In this document: positions 47,746 through 58,457 of the stretch, piece after piece
How positions within the stretch are numbered: the stretch's first letter is position 1
Layout: each line of letters opens with the position of its first letter
NCBI RefSeq assembly: GCF_900961225.1
Contig: NZ_CAAHFN010000065.1
Location: 62,001-126,000 of the forward strand
Direction of reading: 5' to 3'
DNA length: 64,000 nucleotides
Source: Modicisalibacter radicis
GTDB lineage: Bacteria > Pseudomonadota > Gammaproteobacteria > Pseudomonadales > Halomonadaceae
The notes under the pieces: model-generated
The model's database searches: none
What the model saw: only the letters and a program-made list of their open reading frames with translations
Told to the model about the DNA's origin: nothing
Made by a program: the position numbers and the translations under genes

Positions 47746-48645
47746 ATGGAAAAGACCCTCAAGGTGGGCCTGGTCCAGCAGCAGGCCTGGCCGGACAAGG
47801 CGCGCAGCCTGGAGGCCAGCGAAGCGGGCATCCGCGAACTCGCCGAGCGTGGCGCCGAGCTGGTGCTGCTGCAGGAGCTCCATGCCACCCATTACTTCTG
47901 TCAGAGCGAGGACGCCGAGCTGTTCGACCTCGCCGAGCCGCTCGACGGCCCCACCGCCACCCAGCTGGCGGAACTCGCCCGCGAACTCGACATCGTGCTG
48001 GTCGGCTCGCTGTTCGAGCGCCGCGCCGCGGGGGTCTATCACAACACCGCCGTGGTCATGGATCGGCATCACGGACGCGTCGGCTTCTATCGCAAGATGC
48101 ACATTCCCGACGATCCCGGCTTCTACGAGAAGTTCTATTTCACGCCGGGCGACGCCGACGCCGCGCAGGGCTTCGAGCCGATCGACACCTCGGTCGGCCG
48201 GCTCGGCGTGCTGGTGTGCTGGGACCAGTGGTACCCCGAGGCCGCCCGCCTGATGGCGCTGGCCGGCGCCGAACTGCTGCTCTACCCCACCGCGATCGGC
48301 TGGCATCCGCCCGACGACCTGCCCGAGAAGGGCCGCCAGAAGGACGCCTGGACGCTGGTTCAGCGCGCCCATGGCGTGGCCAACGGCCTGCCGGTGCTGG
48401 TCGCCAACCGGGTCGGCGACGAGCCCGACCACAGCGGCGTCACCGAGGGCATCCACTTCTGGGGCGGCAGCTTCATCTGCGGGCCGCAGGGAGAGCTGCT
48501 CGCCCATGCCGGCGAAGAGCCGGAAAACCTGCTGGTCGAACTCGACATGAGCCGCAGCGAGCATGTCCGTCGCATGTGGCCCTACCTGCGCGATCGCCGG
48601 ATCGACGCCTATGGCGATCTGACCCGCCGCTACCGCGATCGTTGA
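47746..48645 (+). CDS. aguB: N-carbamoylputrescine amidase
   Basis: Nitrilase-superfamily amidase of 299 residues that releases putrescine, carbon dioxide and ammonia. The Glu-Lys-Cys triad is E44 (LLQELHATHYF), K117 (FYRKMHIPDD) and C158 (LVCWDQWYPE). The HIPDDPGFYEKFYF segment is typical of the AguB branch. The start MEKTLKVGLVQ is preceded by GAGGAG. Confidence 0.95.
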   Translation: MEKTLKVGLVQQQAWPDKARSLEASEAGIRELAERGAELVLLQELHATHYFCQSEDAELFDLAEPLDGPTATQLAELARELDIVLVGSLFERRAAGVYHNTAVVMDRHHGRVGFYRKMHIPDDPGFYEKFYFTPGDADAAQGFEPIDTSVGRLGVLVCWDQWYPEAARLMALAGAELLLYPTAIGWHPPDDLPEKGRQKDAWTLVQRAHGVANGLPVLVANRVGDEPDHSGVTEGIHFWGGSFICGPQGELLAHAGEEPENLLVELDMSRSEHVRRMWPYLRDRRIDAYGDLTRRYRDR

Positions 48646-48847
48646 CCTGCGTTTATGAAGCGCGACTGAGCGCCAGGGACAGGCCTCGGCACCACTTGCA
48701 ATGCGCTAACCGCGAAAGCCCCGCAGCGGCGCCCCGTCGCACTGCATGCCGCGGCGGTTTGACGTAGAATGGCGCCCGGCCGCCTCGACGGCGGCCGAAA
48801 CCATCATCCGGACCGTCCTTTACGCGGACGACCCACTGGAGAGCGAC
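48646..48847. other. Intergenic region aguB-trhO
   Basis: A 202-bp region. No terminator for aguAB is evident. TAGAAT at 48765-48770 is a good -10 candidate for trhO with no clear -35, and GGCCGCC/GGCGGCC forms a hairpin in the presumed leader. Confidence 0.4.
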
Positions 48848-49783
48848 ATGAGTCAATCCATCGTCGTGGCGGCGCTTTACAAGTTCGTTGCGTTGCCCGA
48901 TTACCAGGCCCTGCGCGAGCCGCTGCTCGACGTCATGAAGCGCAACGACGTCAAGGGCACCCTGCTGATCGCCGAAGAAGGCATCAACGGCACCGTATCC
49001 GGACCCCGTGGCGGGATCGACGCCCTGCTCGACTGGCTCAAGCGCGACGCGCGCTTCAATGACATCGAGCACAAGGAATCGTACTGCGACGACCATCCCT
49101 TCTACCGCACCAAGGTCAAGCTCAAGCGCGAGATCGTCACCCTCGGCGTGCCTCAGGTCGATCCCAATCGCAAGGTCGGCACCTACGTCGAGCCCGAGGA
49201 GTGGAACGCGCTGATCAGCGACCCCGAGGTACTGGTCCTCGATACCCGCAACGACTACGAGGTCGAGATCGGCTCCTTCGAGGGCGCGATCAATCCCCGG
49301 ACCCGCTCTTTCCGCGAATTCCCCGAGTACGTCAAGGCCCACTACGACCCCGCCCGGCACAAGAAGGTGGCGATGTTCTGTACCGGCGGCATTCGTTGCG
49401 AGAAGGCCTCGAGCTACATGCTCGACCAGGGCTTCGAGTCGGTCTATCACCTCAAGGGGGGTATCCTGAGCTACCTGGAGCAGGTTCCCGAACGGCAATC
49501 GCTGTGGCGGGGCGATTGCTTCGTTTTCGACAACCGGGTCACCGTGCGCCACGACCTCAGCGAGGGCGAGTTCGACCAGTGCCACGCCTGCCGCCGGCCG
49601 ATTTCCGAGCAGGATCGCGCCTCACAGAAATACCAGCCGGGGGTCAGTTGCCCGCATTGCTGGGACACCCTGTCCGAGAAGACCCGCGCGCGCGCCGCCG
49701 AGCGTCAGAAACAGATAGACCTGGCCAAGGCACGGCGCAGGCCGCATCCGATCGGTCGCGACCCGCGGGCCGACCAAGCCTGA
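48848..49783 (+). CDS. trhO: tRNA uridine(34) hydroxylase, rhodanese family
   Basis: YceA/TrhO-type protein of 311 residues, responsible for oxygen-dependent 5-hydroxylation of U34 in tRNA. An N-terminal acylphosphatase-like domain ([29 protein letters not shown]) precedes the rhodanese domain with active C178 in [16 protein letters not shown] and a cysteine-rich tail ([12 protein letters not shown]). GGAGAG lies before the ATG. Length is slightly under E. coli YceA (350). Confidence 0.94.
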   Translation: MSQSIVVAALYKFVALPDYQALREPLLDVMKRNDVKGTLLIAEEGINGTVSGPRGGIDALLDWLKRDARFNDIEHKESYCDDHPFYRTKVKLKREIVTLGVPQVDPNRKVGTYVEPEEWNALISDPEVLVLDTRNDYEVEIGSFEGAINPRTRSFREFPEYVKAHYDPARHKKVAMFCTGGIRCEKASSYMLDQGFESVYHLKGGILSYLEQVPERQSLWRGDCFVFDNRVTVRHDLSEGEFDQCHACRRPISEQDRASQKYQPGVSCPHCWDTLSEKTRARAAERQKQIDLAKARRRPHPIGRDPRADQA

Positions 49784-49793
49784 CCAGCCGTGG

Positions 49794-49829
49794 CGATAGT
49801 GCTCCGGGCACGGAGCACTATCGTCTTTT
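49794..49829 (+). terminator. Rho-independent terminator of trhO
   Basis: CGATAGTGCTCCG, loop GGCA, CGGAGCACTATCG, then TCTTTT: a perfect 13-bp stem 11 bases after the trhO stop. Confidence 0.88.
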
Positions 49830-49844
49830 GTAGTCAGCAAGCGC

Positions 49845-49873
49845 GTGACAATAGCAATACCAGCTTCTAATAT
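49845..49873 (+). promoter_or_regulatory. Promoter of the tus-like gene
   Basis: GTGACA (five of six), 17 bases, TAATAT (four of six). Transcription would start near 49880. The dyad TATCT-CGAA-AGATA (49871-49884) overlaps the -10 and the start point, a position suited to autoregulation. Confidence 0.6.
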
Positions 49874-49907
49874 CTCGAAAGATAACGGTATAAAGAGAGA
49901 TCGCCAG

Positions 49908-50774
49908 ATGGAATTGCAATACCGCCTGCTCGCCGAACTCGAAGCCGCCTTCGACCGGATGATCGAGTGCGTCGAGGCCTTGGTCGACATCTACGACCGG
50001 GCACCCCGCCAGGCCTGGGCCCTGGAGGAGCCGCACCCCGGCAGCGACTGGCTGCGCCGGGCACTGTTCGACTTCTGGTATCAGGATGGCCAGGATGGCC
50101 GCACCACGCGCAGCTATGTCGCCCTCATCGCGGCCGACGAGGCCCTGCTCGAGGCAGTGGCGAGCGTCAACCACGCCAAGGCCGAGTTTGCCGCGCTGCT
50201 CGCCCAGATCCGTCAGCAGGCGGCGGCCCTGGTGCCGGAAATCAAGGCGGTCTTGCCGTTTCGCCACCCGGCGCTGCACGACCACCTGCGCGGCCAGGGC
50301 CTGGCCCGTCTGCACCTCAAGCAGTGCTGGCGGCACATTCCGGTGGCCGATGCGCCGCTGTCGCGGGTGAGGCTGGCCTGGTATACCAGCGGGCGTTCGA
50401 TCAAGCGCCTCACGGTGCGCGAGGCCGAGCAGAAGCTGCTGGCACTCGACAGCGAGGCCGCCCATGTGCGCATCCAGCTCAGGCATCTGGCCGGCATTCC
50501 CGACGGCGAGCCCCTGGCCCAGGTACAGCGTCAGGCGCCGGTGATGCGCGCCAACCTGTTCTTCGCCGAGCCGCTGGTCGATGGGCGCGAGCGGCGCGCC
50601 ATGAATCTGCCCTTGCCGCTGTTCATCCCGGCGCCCGATGGCCGCCTCCCCCACCACAACGACCCCCTGCCGCGCCCGCCGCAGGGGCGCACCCGGGCAC
50701 GGCGCAGCGATGAGCGGCTCGAGAACGACGTCTTCCTGCCCAGCCTGCGCGTCTACCGCTACCGCAGCCCGTAG
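49908..50774 (+). CDS. tus: Tus-family DNA replication terminus site-binding protein
   Basis: 288-residue product that I assign to the Tus family by comparison from memory with E. coli Tus (309 residues). Shared features in order: an N-terminal helical start (LLAELEAAFDRM against LVDRLNTTFRQM), a central stretch LAWYTSGRSIKRLTVREAEQKLLAL against [23 protein letters not shown], a later beta segment ending in proline-rich LPLPLFI, and a C-terminal DVFLPSLRVYRY against RLIIPRLHLYV. Tus binds Ter sites and blocks one direction of fork travel. The start MELQYRLL follows GAGAGA. It has its own promoter after the trhO terminator and is convergent with the YrhK gene. No Ter site was recognised nearby. 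Confidence 0.8.
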   Translation: MELQYRLLAELEAAFDRMIECVEALVDIYDRAPRQAWALEEPHPGSDWLRRALFDFWYQDGQDGRTTRSYVALIAADEALLEAVASVNHAKAEFAALLAQIRQQAAALVPEIKAVLPFRHPALHDHLRGQGLARLHLKQCWRHIPVADAPLSRVRLAWYTSGRSIKRLTVREAEQKLLALDSEAAHVRIQLRHLAGIPDGEPLAQVQRQAPVMRANLFFAEPLVDGRERRAMNLPLPLFIPAPDGRLPHHNDPLPRPPQGRTRARRSDERLENDVFLPSLRVYRYRSP

Positions 50775-50776
50775 CC

Positions 50777-51061
50777 TCAGGCGTCGTGGTCGGTATCGGG
50801 CAGATGCCTGAAGCGCACGTAGCGATGCAGGCGGATCACCGGCCGTACCAATAGCTGGGCACTGCCGATGACGAACAGCCAGATGCCCAGCGTCTTGATA
50901 CCGCCCTCGAAGAAGAAGCACACGCTCCCCAGGGTGAACCACAAGCCGAGCATGAAGTCGTTGACGATGCTGAGGACTTCATAGCGCTGGTGGATGACCA
51001 GCTCTTCGTGACCGACGGTGAAGATCCAGTCACTGCTGCCGGTGCGGCGCTCCTTGCGCAT
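50777..51061 (-). CDS. YrhK-domain membrane protein
   Basis: 94-residue protein with two hydrophobic helices (IVNDFMLGLWFTLGSVCFFF, LGIWLFVIGSAQLLV) separated by a short loop, matching the YrhK-like domain (YEVLSIVNDFMLGLWFTLGS). AGGAG precedes the ATG. Function unknown. It lies 57 bp after sthA on the same strand and its stop is two bases from the tus stop. Confidence 0.82.
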   Translation of the reverse strand: MRKERRTGSSDWIFTVGHEELVIHQRYEVLSIVNDFMLGLWFTLGSVCFFFEGGIKTLGIWLFVIGSAQLLVRPVIRLHRYVRFRHLPDTDHDA

Positions 51062-51118
51062 GACGAGACTCCTGTCCGATGATCGAAACGACGCTTCGCG
51101 AGTGCGCCACCCCGGGCG

Positions 51119-52510
<1,392 letters not shown>

Positions 52511-52555
52511 CGGTTGTCGCATCTCCTCTACTGAGCGGTCGTTGCCCCGCGTCGT

Positions 52556-52813
52556 TCAACGTCGCGTTGCGTCGTAGCCAAGGTCGAGCCCGCGCTGGCT
52601 GTCGGCACTGCGACGTGTCTGAACCCCACGCTTGCGGTTTTCCTCCTCGCAGACCTCGTCCTTGCCGCCGCAGATCTCGCAGCCGTCCTTGAGGCCCAGA
52701 TTGTTAAGCCCGCCACAGGAGCCGCTGATCGGCTTGCGCCCGAGGATCACCCCGATCGACATCGCCGCGACCAGCAACAGCATGGCAGTGAACACGATCA
52801 ACCATAGCGTCAT
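52556..52813 (-). CDS. nqrM: Na+-NQR maturation protein NqrM
   Basis: 85-residue membrane protein needed to place the iron centre in NqrD/NqrE. One N-terminal helix (LIVFTAMLLLVAAMSIGVIL) is followed by four cysteines, C33, C45, C48 and C55, in SCGGLNNLGLKDGCEICGG. Its ATG overlaps the apbE stop (ATGA), so it belongs to the nqr operon. Confidence 0.93.
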   Translation of the reverse strand: MTLWLIVFTAMLLLVAAMSIGVILGRKPISGSCGGLNNLGLKDGCEICGGKDEVCEEENRKRGVQTRRSADSQRGLDLGYDATRR

Positions 52814-53892
52814 GACCCTTTCTCCTCGCCGACCGTCTCGGCCCCCTCGAGATAGGGGGCGAAGGTCGAACTCATGCGTGTTTCGAATCCGTCACCGCTT
52901 CTGACAATGAAATACGCCGCAATGCTTTCGCGCTCGGCCAACTCGAGCCCGGCGCGCTCGCCCATGACCGTGAATGCCGTGGCCAGTGCATCGGCGGTGG
53001 CGCAGCGCTCGGCGATGACCGTCACCGAGGCCACCTGATTGGTGATCGGCCGCCCGGTACGCGGGTCGATGGTGTGCGAGTAGCGAACCCCGTCGCTTTC
53101 GAAGTAGTTGCGATAATCGCCCGAAGTGGCCACGGCCGCGCTGTCGAGATCGATGATACGCTGCACGCTGCGCTCACTGGAGACGGGTTTCTCGACCGCG
53201 ATACGCCACGGCTCGTCATCCGGCTTGGAACCCTGCGTACGGATCTCGCCGCCGACTTCCACCAGGTAGTCCTCGATACCGCGCTCCTCGAGATAGTCGG
53301 CGACGCGATCGGTCCCGTAGCCCTTGGCGATGCCCGACAGATCGACGTAGACGGGCTTGCGCTTGGTCAGCGTATCGCCGTCGAGCACGAGCGCATGGAT
53401 ATCCACCCGGGCCAGCGCTGCGGCCAGCTCGTCGGGGCCCGGCACCTGCTCGGGCCGCCCCTCGGGACCGAACCCCCACAGGTTGACCGCCGGGCCCACG
53501 GTGACGTCGAAGGCATCGTCCGACAGCCGGGCGATGCGCAGCGCTTCGCGCACTACCTCCGCCGTGGCCGGCGACAGAAAGAACGGCACGCCCACCGGGT
53601 AGCGGTTGAAACGCGACAGCTCCGAGTCTTCCCGATAGGTCGACATCAGGGCATCGACATGCTCGAGCTGATTGCGGATACCCGCATCGAGCGACTCGAG
53701 CGTTGCCTCGTCGAGTGCCGCATAGACCGTCACGTGAAAACCGGTACCGAAGATCGGCCCCTCGAAGCGGTGAGCCTCGACCTGTGGTGCGCGCTGGCAA
53801 CCCGCCACGAGCGCCAGCATCGCGATCGTCGCCACTACCGAGAACAGGGCCGCATGCGGCCCTGTCGGTGTTCGACGATGGCTTCGGATCAT
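52810..53892 (-). CDS. apbE: FAD:protein FMN transferase ApbE (lipoprotein)
   Basis: Attaches FMN covalently to threonines of NqrB and NqrC. 360 residues with lipobox LVAGC (C32) and the flavin transferase body: [41 protein letters not shown] and [11 protein letters not shown]. Periplasmic, membrane anchored. Overlaps nqrF (ATGA) and nqrM (ATGA), giving one coupled unit with its substrates. Confidence 0.95.
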   Translation of the reverse strand: MIRSHRRTPTGPHAALFSVVATIAMLALVAGCQRAPQVEAHRFEGPIFGTGFHVTVYAALDEATLESLDAGIRNQLEHVDALMSTYREDSELSRFNRYPVGVPFFLSPATAEVVREALRIARLSDDAFDVTVGPAVNLWGFGPEGRPEQVPGPDELAAALARVDIHALVLDGDTLTKRKPVYVDLSGIAKGYGTDRVADYLEERGIEDYLVEVGGEIRTQGSKPDDEPWRIAVEKPVSSERSVQRIIDLDSAAVATSGDYRNYFESDGVRYSHTIDPRTGRPITNQVASVTVIAERCATADALATAFTVMGERAGLELAERESIAAYFIVRSGDGFETRMSSTFAPYLEGAETVGEEKGS

Positions 53893-55121
53893 CCGCCGAA
53901 ATCATCCAGCATGATGTTTTCCGGCTCGACGCCCAGGTCGGTGAGCATCTTGATCACCGACGCGTTCATCATCGGCGGCCCGCACATGTAGTACTCGCAG
54001 TCCTCGGGCGCGGGATGATCCTTGAGGTAATTCTCGTAGAGCACGTTGTGGATGAAGCCGGTGGGCCCCTCCCAGTTGTCCTCGGGCTGGGGATCCGACA
54101 GCGCCAGATGCCACTCGAAGTTGTCGAACTCCTCGGCCAGCTGGTCGTACTCGTCGTTGTAGAAGGTCTCGCGCCAGGAGCGCGCGCCGTACCAGAACGA
54201 GATCTTGCGCTTGGATTCGAGGCGCTTGAGCTGATCGAAGATATGGCTGCGCATCGGCGCCATGCCGGCGCCACCGCCGACGAAGATCATCTCGGCATCG
54301 GTGTCCTTGGCGAAGAACTCGCCGAACGGCCCCATCACCGTGACCTTGTCGCCCGGCTTGAGACTGAAGACGTAGGTCGACATCAGGCCCGGCGGATGGC
54401 TGGAGTTGGGCGGCGGCGTGGCGATCCGGATATTGAACTTGAGGATGCCCTTCTCTTCCGGGTAGTTGGCCATCGAGTAGGCGCGGATGACTTCCTCGTC
54501 GTTCTTGTGCGAGACGTTGAAGAGATTGAACTTCTCCCAGTCGCCCCGGTACTCCTCTTCGATGTCGAAGTCGGAGAACTTGATGTCGTAGGGCGGTGCG
54601 ACCAGCTGAACGTACCCGCCGGCACGGAAATCGACGTTCTCGCCCTCCGGCAGCCTGAGGTTGAGCTCCTTGATGAAGGTCGCGACGTTGGGATTCTCGA
54701 TGACCTCGCATTCCCACTTCTTGACGCCGAAGACCTCTTCGGGGACCTCGATGCGCATGTCCTGCTTGACCGGCACCTGGCAGGAGAGCCGCCAGCCCTC
54801 CTTCTTCTCGCCCATGGTGAAGTGCGACTCCTCGGTCGGCAGGATCGAGCCGCCGCCCTCGGTGACCCGGCACTTGCACTGGGCGCAGGACCCGCCGCCG
54901 CCGCAGGCGGAAGACAGGAAGATGCCGTTCGATGCCAGTGTCTGCAGCAGCTTGCCGCCGGCCTGCGTCGTCAGGGTGTTGTCGGGGTCCTCGTTGATCT
55001 GGATCGTCACGTCGCCGCTGCTCACCAGGCGGCTGCGCGCGGCCAGGATGATCGCCACCAGGCCGATGACGACCACGGTGAACATGACCACGCCGAGCAC
55101 GATAATCGATGTATCGACCAT
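53889..55121 (-). CDS. nqrF: Na+-translocating NADH:quinone reductase subunit F
   Basis: NADH-oxidising subunit of 410 residues. N-terminal membrane anchor (1-28), 2Fe-2S ferredoxin domain with C73, C79, C82 and C114 ([10 protein letters not shown]), FAD domain (RAYSMANYP) and NADH domain ([23 protein letters not shown]). AGGA lies seven bases ahead of the ATG. Electron entry point of the sodium pump. Confidence 0.97.
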   Translation of the reverse strand: MVDTSIIVLGVVMFTVVVIGLVAIILAARSRLVSSGDVTIQINEDPDNTLTTQAGGKLLQTLASNGIFLSSACGGGGSCAQCKCRVTEGGGSILPTEESHFTMGEKKEGWRLSCQVPVKQDMRIEVPEEVFGVKKWECEVIENPNVATFIKELNLRLPEGENVDFRAGGYVQLVAPPYDIKFSDFDIEEEYRGDWEKFNLFNVSHKNDEEVIRAYSMANYPEEKGILKFNIRIATPPPNSSHPPGLMSTYVFSLKPGDKVTVMGPFGEFFAKDTDAEMIFVGGGAGMAPMRSHIFDQLKRLESKRKISFWYGARSWRETFYNDEYDQLAEEFDNFEWHLALSDPQPEDNWEGPTGFIHNVLYENYLKDHPAPEDCEYYMCGPPMMNASVIKMLTDLGVEPENIMLDDFGG

Positions 55122-55146
55122 GTCGAATTCCTATATCTCGTTGTAC

Positions 55147-55767
55147 TTACAGCTGGATGCCGGAAAAGGACATGAAGCCCAGCGACATCAGGCCCACGGT
55201 GATGAAGGTGATCCCCAGCCCGCGCAGGCCGGCCGGCACATCGCTGTACTTGAGCTTCTCGCGGATACCCGCCAGGGCGGCGATGGCCAGCGCCCAGCCG
55301 GCGCCCGCACCGAAGCCATAGATCACCGACTCGCCGAAGCTGTAGTCGCGCTGGACCATGAACAGCGAGGCACCGAGGATCGCGCAGTTCACCGTGATCA
55401 GCGGCAGGAACACGCCCAGCGCGTTGTAGAGCGCGGGCACGAACTTGTCGAGGAACATCTCGAGGATCTGCACGATCGCCGCGATCACGCCGATATAGCT
55501 GAGCAGCCCGAGGAACGACAGGTCGATGTTCTCGGCACCCTCGATGCCGGTCCAGGTCAACGCCCCTTCCCGCAGCAGATAATGCAGGATCAGGTTGTTG
55601 ACCGGCACGGTGATGGCCAGCACCACGACCACGGCGATGCCCAGCCCGATCGCCGAGGAGACCTTCTTCGACACCGCCATGAAGGTACACATGCCCAGGA
55701 AGAACGCCAGCGCCATGTTCTCGACGAACACGGCCTTGATGAACAGGCTCAGGTAATGTTCGAACAT
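55147..55767 (-). CDS. nqrE: Na+-NQR subunit E
   Basis: Integral membrane subunit of 206 residues with six helices; it shares an iron centre with NqrD through conserved cysteines (the C in [11 protein letters not shown] and in [10 protein letters not shown]). Begins immediately after the nqrD stop with AGGAGG eight bases ahead. Part of the Na+ path and electron relay. Confidence 0.96.
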   Translation of the reverse strand: MFEHYLSLFIKAVFVENMALAFFLGMCTFMAVSKKVSSAIGLGIAVVVVLAITVPVNNLILHYLLREGALTWTGIEGAENIDLSFLGLLSYIGVIAAIVQILEMFLDKFVPALYNALGVFLPLITVNCAILGASLFMVQRDYSFGESVIYGFGAGAGWALAIAALAGIREKLKYSDVPAGLRGLGITFITVGLMSLGFMSFSGIQL

Positions 55768-56436
55768 TTACACTGCCTCCTTGGCCTTGGTGTTGGTCGT
55801 GATCTTGAACTCGTTCTCCTCGACCTGCTCGGGGTTGAGACTGCGCAGTGCCCAGATGATCAGACCGATGACGAAGAACGCCGAGGGCGGCAGCAGCATC
55901 AGACCATTGGTGACGTACCAGCCGCCATCGCTGGTGGTCTGCAGAATGGTCATGCCGAACACCGAGCCGGACCCGAACAGCTCGCGGAAGAAGCCCACGA
56001 TGAGCAGGATCACGGCATAGCCCAGCCCGTTGCCGACGCCGTCGAGAAAGCTCATCACCGGGGTGTTCTGCATGGCGAAGGCCTCGGCGCGCCCCATGAC
56101 GATGCAGTTGGTGATGATCAGGCCGACGAAGACCGAGAGCTGCTTGGATATCTCGTAGGCGTAGGCCTTGAGCACCTGGTCGACGACGATGACCAGCGAG
56201 GCGATGATCGTCATCTGCACGATGATGCGGATCGCCGACGGGATATGATTGCGAATCAGTGAAACGAAGAAACTCGAGAAGGCGGTAACGGCAATGACCG
56301 CCAGCCCCATGACCAGCGAGGTGTTCATGGAGTTGGTGACCGCCAGCGCGGAACAGATCCCCAGGATCTGCAGCGCGATCGGGTTGTTCTTGAAGATCGG
56401 CGTGGTCAGCACGCCTTTGGGCGTATAGGCAGCCAT
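55768..56436 (-). CDS. nqrD: Na+-NQR subunit D
   Basis: Integral membrane subunit of 222 residues with about six helices, the inverted-topology partner of NqrE. Iron-ligand cysteines are seen in [13 protein letters not shown] and in [16 protein letters not shown]. Starts four bases after nqrC and abuts nqrE. Confidence 0.96.
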   Translation of the reverse strand: MAAYTPKGVLTTPIFKNNPIALQILGICSALAVTNSMNTSLVMGLAVIAVTAFSSFFVSLIRNHIPSAIRIIVQMTIIASLVIVVDQVLKAYAYEISKQLSVFVGLIITNCIVMGRAEAFAMQNTPVMSFLDGVGNGLGYAVILLIVGFFRELFGSGSVFGMTILQTTSDGGWYVTNGLMLLPPSAFFVIGLIIWALRSLNPEQVEENEFKITTNTKAKEAV

Positions 56437-56439
56437 GGC

Positions 56440-57225
56440 TTACGCTCCTTGCGTCGTGTCGCGGAAACGGGCCAAGTACTCGGCGAAGCCGGCGTCACTC
56501 AGCCAGAATTGCAGCAGATTGGTCACACCGTTGCTGGTCAGCGTCGCACCGGACAGGGCGTCGACCTTGTACTCGGCCTCCGGCGTTTGGGGACCCACGC
56601 CCCCCTTGACCAGGCGGATGGCGGGATCCATCTCGCCCTCGGGATAGATCTTCTTGCCATCCCAGAGGGCCTTCCAGTCGGGGTTGTCGACCTCGCCGCC
56701 AAGCCCCGGCGTCTCGCCCTGATCGTAGAACGACAGGCCGACCACGGTATTGCCGTCTCCCTTCAGCGCCAGATAGCCCGACATCAACGACCACAGCCCC
56801 TGCCCGCGAACCGGCAGGATGATCTTGTCGGGATTGTCCGGGTCGCCGACCAGATACACCGTAGCGTAGTCTTCCCGGCGCCCGATACCCGCCATGTCCT
56901 CGGCGCCCGACAGGGTCCGCGACTGAGCGGGGTCCTTGGCGGCTTCGAACTGGTTGAAGGTCTCGGCGTTCTTGTCCTCGGCATACTCGCCGTTTTGCAG
57001 GTCGACCACCCGCGCGGTGATCGCCTCGGCGAACCTTTCGTTGACGTCGACACCCGGCTCGTAGAGCTCGGCTACCTGAAGGATGTTCGACTTGCGGTCG
57101 AGCTCCTGATTCTGCTGCTGCGTGGGACGCAGCACCACGGCCGCCGTCGACACGACCACCGAACAGACGATGCACAGCGCGAACGCGACCGTGAGTGTCT
57201 TCTTGATGGAGTTGTTACTGGCCAT
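56440..57225 (-). CDS. nqrC: Na+-NQR subunit C (covalent FMN)
   Basis: 261 residues: one N-terminal helix and a periplasmic FMN-binding domain. The flavinylation motif is SGATLTS with FMN expected on T228, the substrate of the ApbE encoded in the same operon. Start overlaps the nqrB stop by one base. Confidence 0.96.
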   Translation of the reverse strand: MASNNSIKKTLTVAFALCIVCSVVVSTAAVVLRPTQQQNQELDRKSNILQVAELYEPGVDVNERFAEAITARVVDLQNGEYAEDKNAETFNQFEAAKDPAQSRTLSGAEDMAGIGRREDYATVYLVGDPDNPDKIILPVRGQGLWSLMSGYLALKGDGNTVVGLSFYDQGETPGLGGEVDNPDWKALWDGKKIYPEGEMDPAIRLVKGGVGPQTPEAEYKVDALSGATLTSNGVTNLLQFWLSDAGFAEYLARFRDTTQGA

Positions 57226-58457
57226 CAGGCGGTCTCCTTGCTCATCGCGCCAGCGGTCTCACGCTTCTGGCGACGCTTGATATTGGCCTGCACGACGAAA
57301 TGGTCGATCAACGGGGCGAACAGGTTGGCGAACAGGATCGCCAGCATGATGCCTTCGGGAAAGGCCGGATTGACCACACGGATCAGCACCGTCATCACCC
57401 CGATCAAGGCACCGAATACCAGCTTGCCCTTGTCGGTCATCGAGGCCGAGACCGGATCGGTGGCCATGAACACCATGCCGAAGGCGAAACCGCCGATGAC
57501 CAGGTGCCAGTACCAGGGCATGGCGAACATGGGATTGGTCTCGGAGCCGACCAGGTTGAACAGCGCGCTGGTGGCGACCATGCCGAGGAAGGTACCCAGC
57601 ATGATTCGCCAGGAGGCGATGCGGGTCCACAGCAACACGGCGGCGCCGATCAGAATGGCCAGGGTCGAGACCTCGCCGACCGAGCCGGGCATGAAACCGA
57701 AGAAGGCATCGAGCCAGCTCAGCTGCTGATGCAGCGCGTCCATGCCATCGGAATAGGCGGTGGAAAGCGCGGTCGCCCCGGTATACCCGTCGGCCGCGAC
57801 CCATACCGAGTCGCCCGAGATCTGCGCCGGATAGGCGAAATACAGAAACGCCCGCCCGGTGAGCGCCGGGTTGAGGAAGTTCTTGCCGGTGCCGCCGAAG
57901 ATCTCCTTGCCGATCACCACGCCGAAGGTGATCCCCAGCGCCACCTGCCACAACGGGATCGTCGCCGGCAGGATCAGGGCGTAGAGCACCGAGGTGACGA
58001 AGAAGCCTTCGTTGACCTCGTGACCGCGCTTGACCGCGAACAGCACTTCCCAGAACCCGCCGACCACGAAGGTGACCAGGTAGATGGGCAGGAAGTAGGT
58101 CGCACCGAGCACGAAATCGGCCCAGATGCTGCCCGGATCGTTGCCGCCGGCCAGGGTCATGGTGACGGCTTCGCGCCAGCCGCCCAGCGCGCTGTAGCCG
58201 TCGGCGATCGCCAGGTTGGCCTGCAGCCCGGCGTTGTACATGCCGAAGAACATCGCCGGGAAGGTGCAGAACCACACCGTGATCATGATCCGCTTGAGAT
58301 CGATGCCGTCACGCACGTGGGCCGTCGTCCGCGTCACGTCGGGCGGCGAGTAGAAGATCGTGTCCACCGCCTCGTAGAGGGCATAGAACTTCTCGTACTT
58401 GCCCCCCTTGTGGAAGTGCGGCTCGAGATTGTCGAGTGTCTGTCGGATCCCCATCAT
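57225..58457 (-). CDS. nqrB: Na+-NQR subunit B (covalent FMN, riboflavin)
   Basis: Large membrane subunit of 410 residues with about ten helices, forming most of the sodium channel. The flavinylation site is T229 in [10 protein letters not shown]. The start [15 protein letters not shown] overlaps the nqrA stop by one base; the second ATG is equally possible. Also contains [22 protein letters not shown], conserved in NqrB/RnfD. Confidence 0.95.
   Translation of the reverse strand: MMGIRQTLDNLEPHFHKGGKYEKFYALYEAVDTIFYSPPDVTRTTAHVRDGIDLKRIMITVWFCTFPAMFFGMYNAGLQANLAIADGYSALGGWREAVTMTLAGGNDPGSIWADFVLGATYFLPIYLVTFVVGGFWEVLFAVKRGHEVNEGFFVTSVLYALILPATIPLWQVALGITFGVVIGKEIFGGTGKNFLNPALTGRAFLYFAYPAQISGDSVWVAADGYTGATALSTAYSDGMDALHQQLSWLDAFFGFMPGSVGEVSTLAILIGAAVLLWTRIASWRIMLGTFLGMVATSALFNLVGSETNPMFAMPWYWHLVIGGFAFGMVFMATDPVSASMTDKGKLVFGALIGVMTVLIRVVNPAFPEGIMLAILFANLFAPLIDHFVVQANIKRRQKRETAGAMSKETA

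Noticed and set aside
49826..49838. TTTTGTAGTCAG ahead of tus, partly similar to the E. coli Ter core TGTTGTAACTA
   Set aside because: Only about half of the core matches and the key G of TATGTTG is replaced; it is mostly the T-run of the trhO terminator.
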